Positions 5,780 through 6,256 of a stretch of DNA of 6,256 nucleotides are shown piece after piece. Each line of letters begins with the position of its first letter. Positions within the stretch are counted from its first letter, which is position 1. Source of the stretch: Elusimicrobia bacterium RBG_16_66_12 (lineage in GTDB: Bacteria > Elusimicrobiota > Elusimicrobia > UBA1565 > UBA9628); NCBI GenBank assembly GCA_001800005.1, contig MGUL01000042.1, positions 1 to 6,256 of the forward strand, given 5' to 3'. The position numbers and the translations under genes were made by a program. The notes under the pieces are model-generated. The model searched no databases. It was not told where the DNA came from and saw nothing but the letters and a program-made list of their open reading frames with translations.

Positions 5780-5962
5780 ATGAAGCTCGGAACTACGACC
5801 CACAAGCTAACGCGCGATCCGATCGATCCGCGCGTGTTCGTTGTGGTCTCTCGGTGCGAGATCTGTCGCGTCGCCTTCGAGGCGCGGGCGCCCGGGGCGC
5901 TACCGGCTCGACTCGTGGCCGAGCACTTCGACCGGGAGCACGAGCACGGAGGCACCTCGTGA
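5780..5962 (+). CDS. Small putative zinc-binding CxxC/HxxxxH protein (60 aa)
   Basis: ATG 5780 is preferred over GTG 5771, because the latter falls within the SD AAGGTG. Residues 8-22 form a polar beta start. C26 and C29 (CEIC) and then H49 and H54 (H56 also available) give a C-x2-C-x19-H-x4-H spacing. The intervening Ala/Leu/Arg helix fits a C2H2-like zinc finger. The protein has no membrane segment and a Gly/His/Glu end. It is the only candidate DNA- or protein-binding finger in a cluster otherwise made of structural proteins. A regulator, a scaffolding factor or a small virion protein are all possible. Its last bases overlap the next start as GTGA, so the two are translationally coupled. 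Confidence 0.65.
   Translation: MKLGTTTHKLTRDPIDPRVFVVVSRCEICRVAFEARAPGALPARLVAEHFDREHEHGGTS
5948..5952 (+). promoter_or_regulatory. SD for GTG 5959
   Basis: GGAGG is placed six bases before GTG 5959, inside the preceding coding region. It supports the GTGA stop/start overlap. Confidence 0.65.
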
Positions 5963-6256
5963 GCTACGCCCAGCGCTACCGCGCCCGCATCCAGCTCGGC
6001 CAGCTGCCGGCCGGAGCGTGTCTCCAGCTGCCGGCCGACTGCGGTCCGGCCGAGTACTACAACGCCAGCACAACCTGTTGCGTCCCGACGGGCGATCCGG
6101 TGCCCGGCGGCGGAGCGGGTGGCGGAGCCGTTGGCGCCGAGTGCCCCTGGTGGAACCCCTTTTGCGCGCCCGGAGTCATTCCGCCGGAGCTGCCCCCGGG
6201 CATCACGCCCCAGGCCGCCTGCCCGCCCGGTTGGGTGTGCCAGACGTCCGAGCAGG
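5959..6256 (+). CDS. 3'-partial Cys/Pro/Gly-rich protein
   Basis: The gene starts at GTG 5959 with GGAGG at 5948-5952 and overlaps the previous stop. The frame stays open to the window end, so at least 99 residues exist. Residues 1-20 are basic/polar helical, with no convincing signal peptide. From residue 21 there are eight cysteines (21, 28, 40, 41, 62, 69, 88, 94) in a Pro/Gly-rich context, with a Gly/Ala run near 50-60, an ECPWWNPFC loop and a CPPGWVC-type ending. Paired cysteines with Trp, Pro and Gly suggest a disulfide-stabilised or metal-bound extended chain. In this operon it may be a further spike, vertex or linker protein. I do not recognise a family, and the missing C-terminus limits the call. 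Confidence 0.6.
   Translation, partial: MSYAQRYRARIQLGQLPAGACLQLPADCGPAEYYNASTTCCVPTGDPVPGGGAGGGAVGAECPWWNPFCAPGVIPPELPPGITPQAACPPGWVCQTSEQ

Overview
The window is GC-rich (roughly two thirds G+C), densely packed and transcribed entirely on the plus strand. Gaps between genes are 60 bases or less, and several genes start inside or directly after a Shine-Dalgarno (SD) sequence that overlaps the previous stop codon. The content points to the virion-gene region of a bacterial virus, or a provirus, of a high-GC bacterium. I see no terminase, portal, tail, integrase, replication, tRNA or transposase gene. Host and virus family cannot be read from this segment.

Left part (1-1980). A 5'-truncated gene (3-770) encodes a coiled-coil, one membrane helix, a Lys/Arg-rich linker with Asn-Pro motifs, and a helical motif. 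At 545-551 it carries an in-phase A AAA AAA heptamer. The -1 frame entered there (551-1129) is clearly coding, but its only standard start upstream of the well-coded region is a poorly supported GTG at 467. A programmed -1 frameshift is therefore proposed; a missing A in the homopolymer is the main alternative. A small conserved-looking protein follows at 1126-1482 (TTG start, TTGA overlap). Next is a very basic protein with three hydrophobic segments (1531-1980), probably a virion membrane protein.

Right part (2041-6256). A tightly coupled late operon encodes a 299-aa beta-rich protein that is the best major capsid protein candidate. It is followed by a 209-aa and a 272-aa beta-rich structural candidate, a 452-aa fibre/spike-like protein with a C-terminal coiled coil, a 60-aa CxxC/HxxxxH putative zinc-binding protein, and a Cys/Pro/Gly-rich protein that runs off the window.

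Reading. Membrane proteins beside beta-rich capsid candidates and a fibre, with no tail genes in view, fit a tailless icosahedral phage with an internal membrane and a jelly-roll capsid (double jelly-roll as in PM2 or FLiP, or paired single jelly-rolls as in P23-77). This is inferred from layout and sequence character, not from an alignment. The signal most worth testing is the possible recoding at 526-580; a weaker candidate lies inside the capsid gene at 2697-2703.
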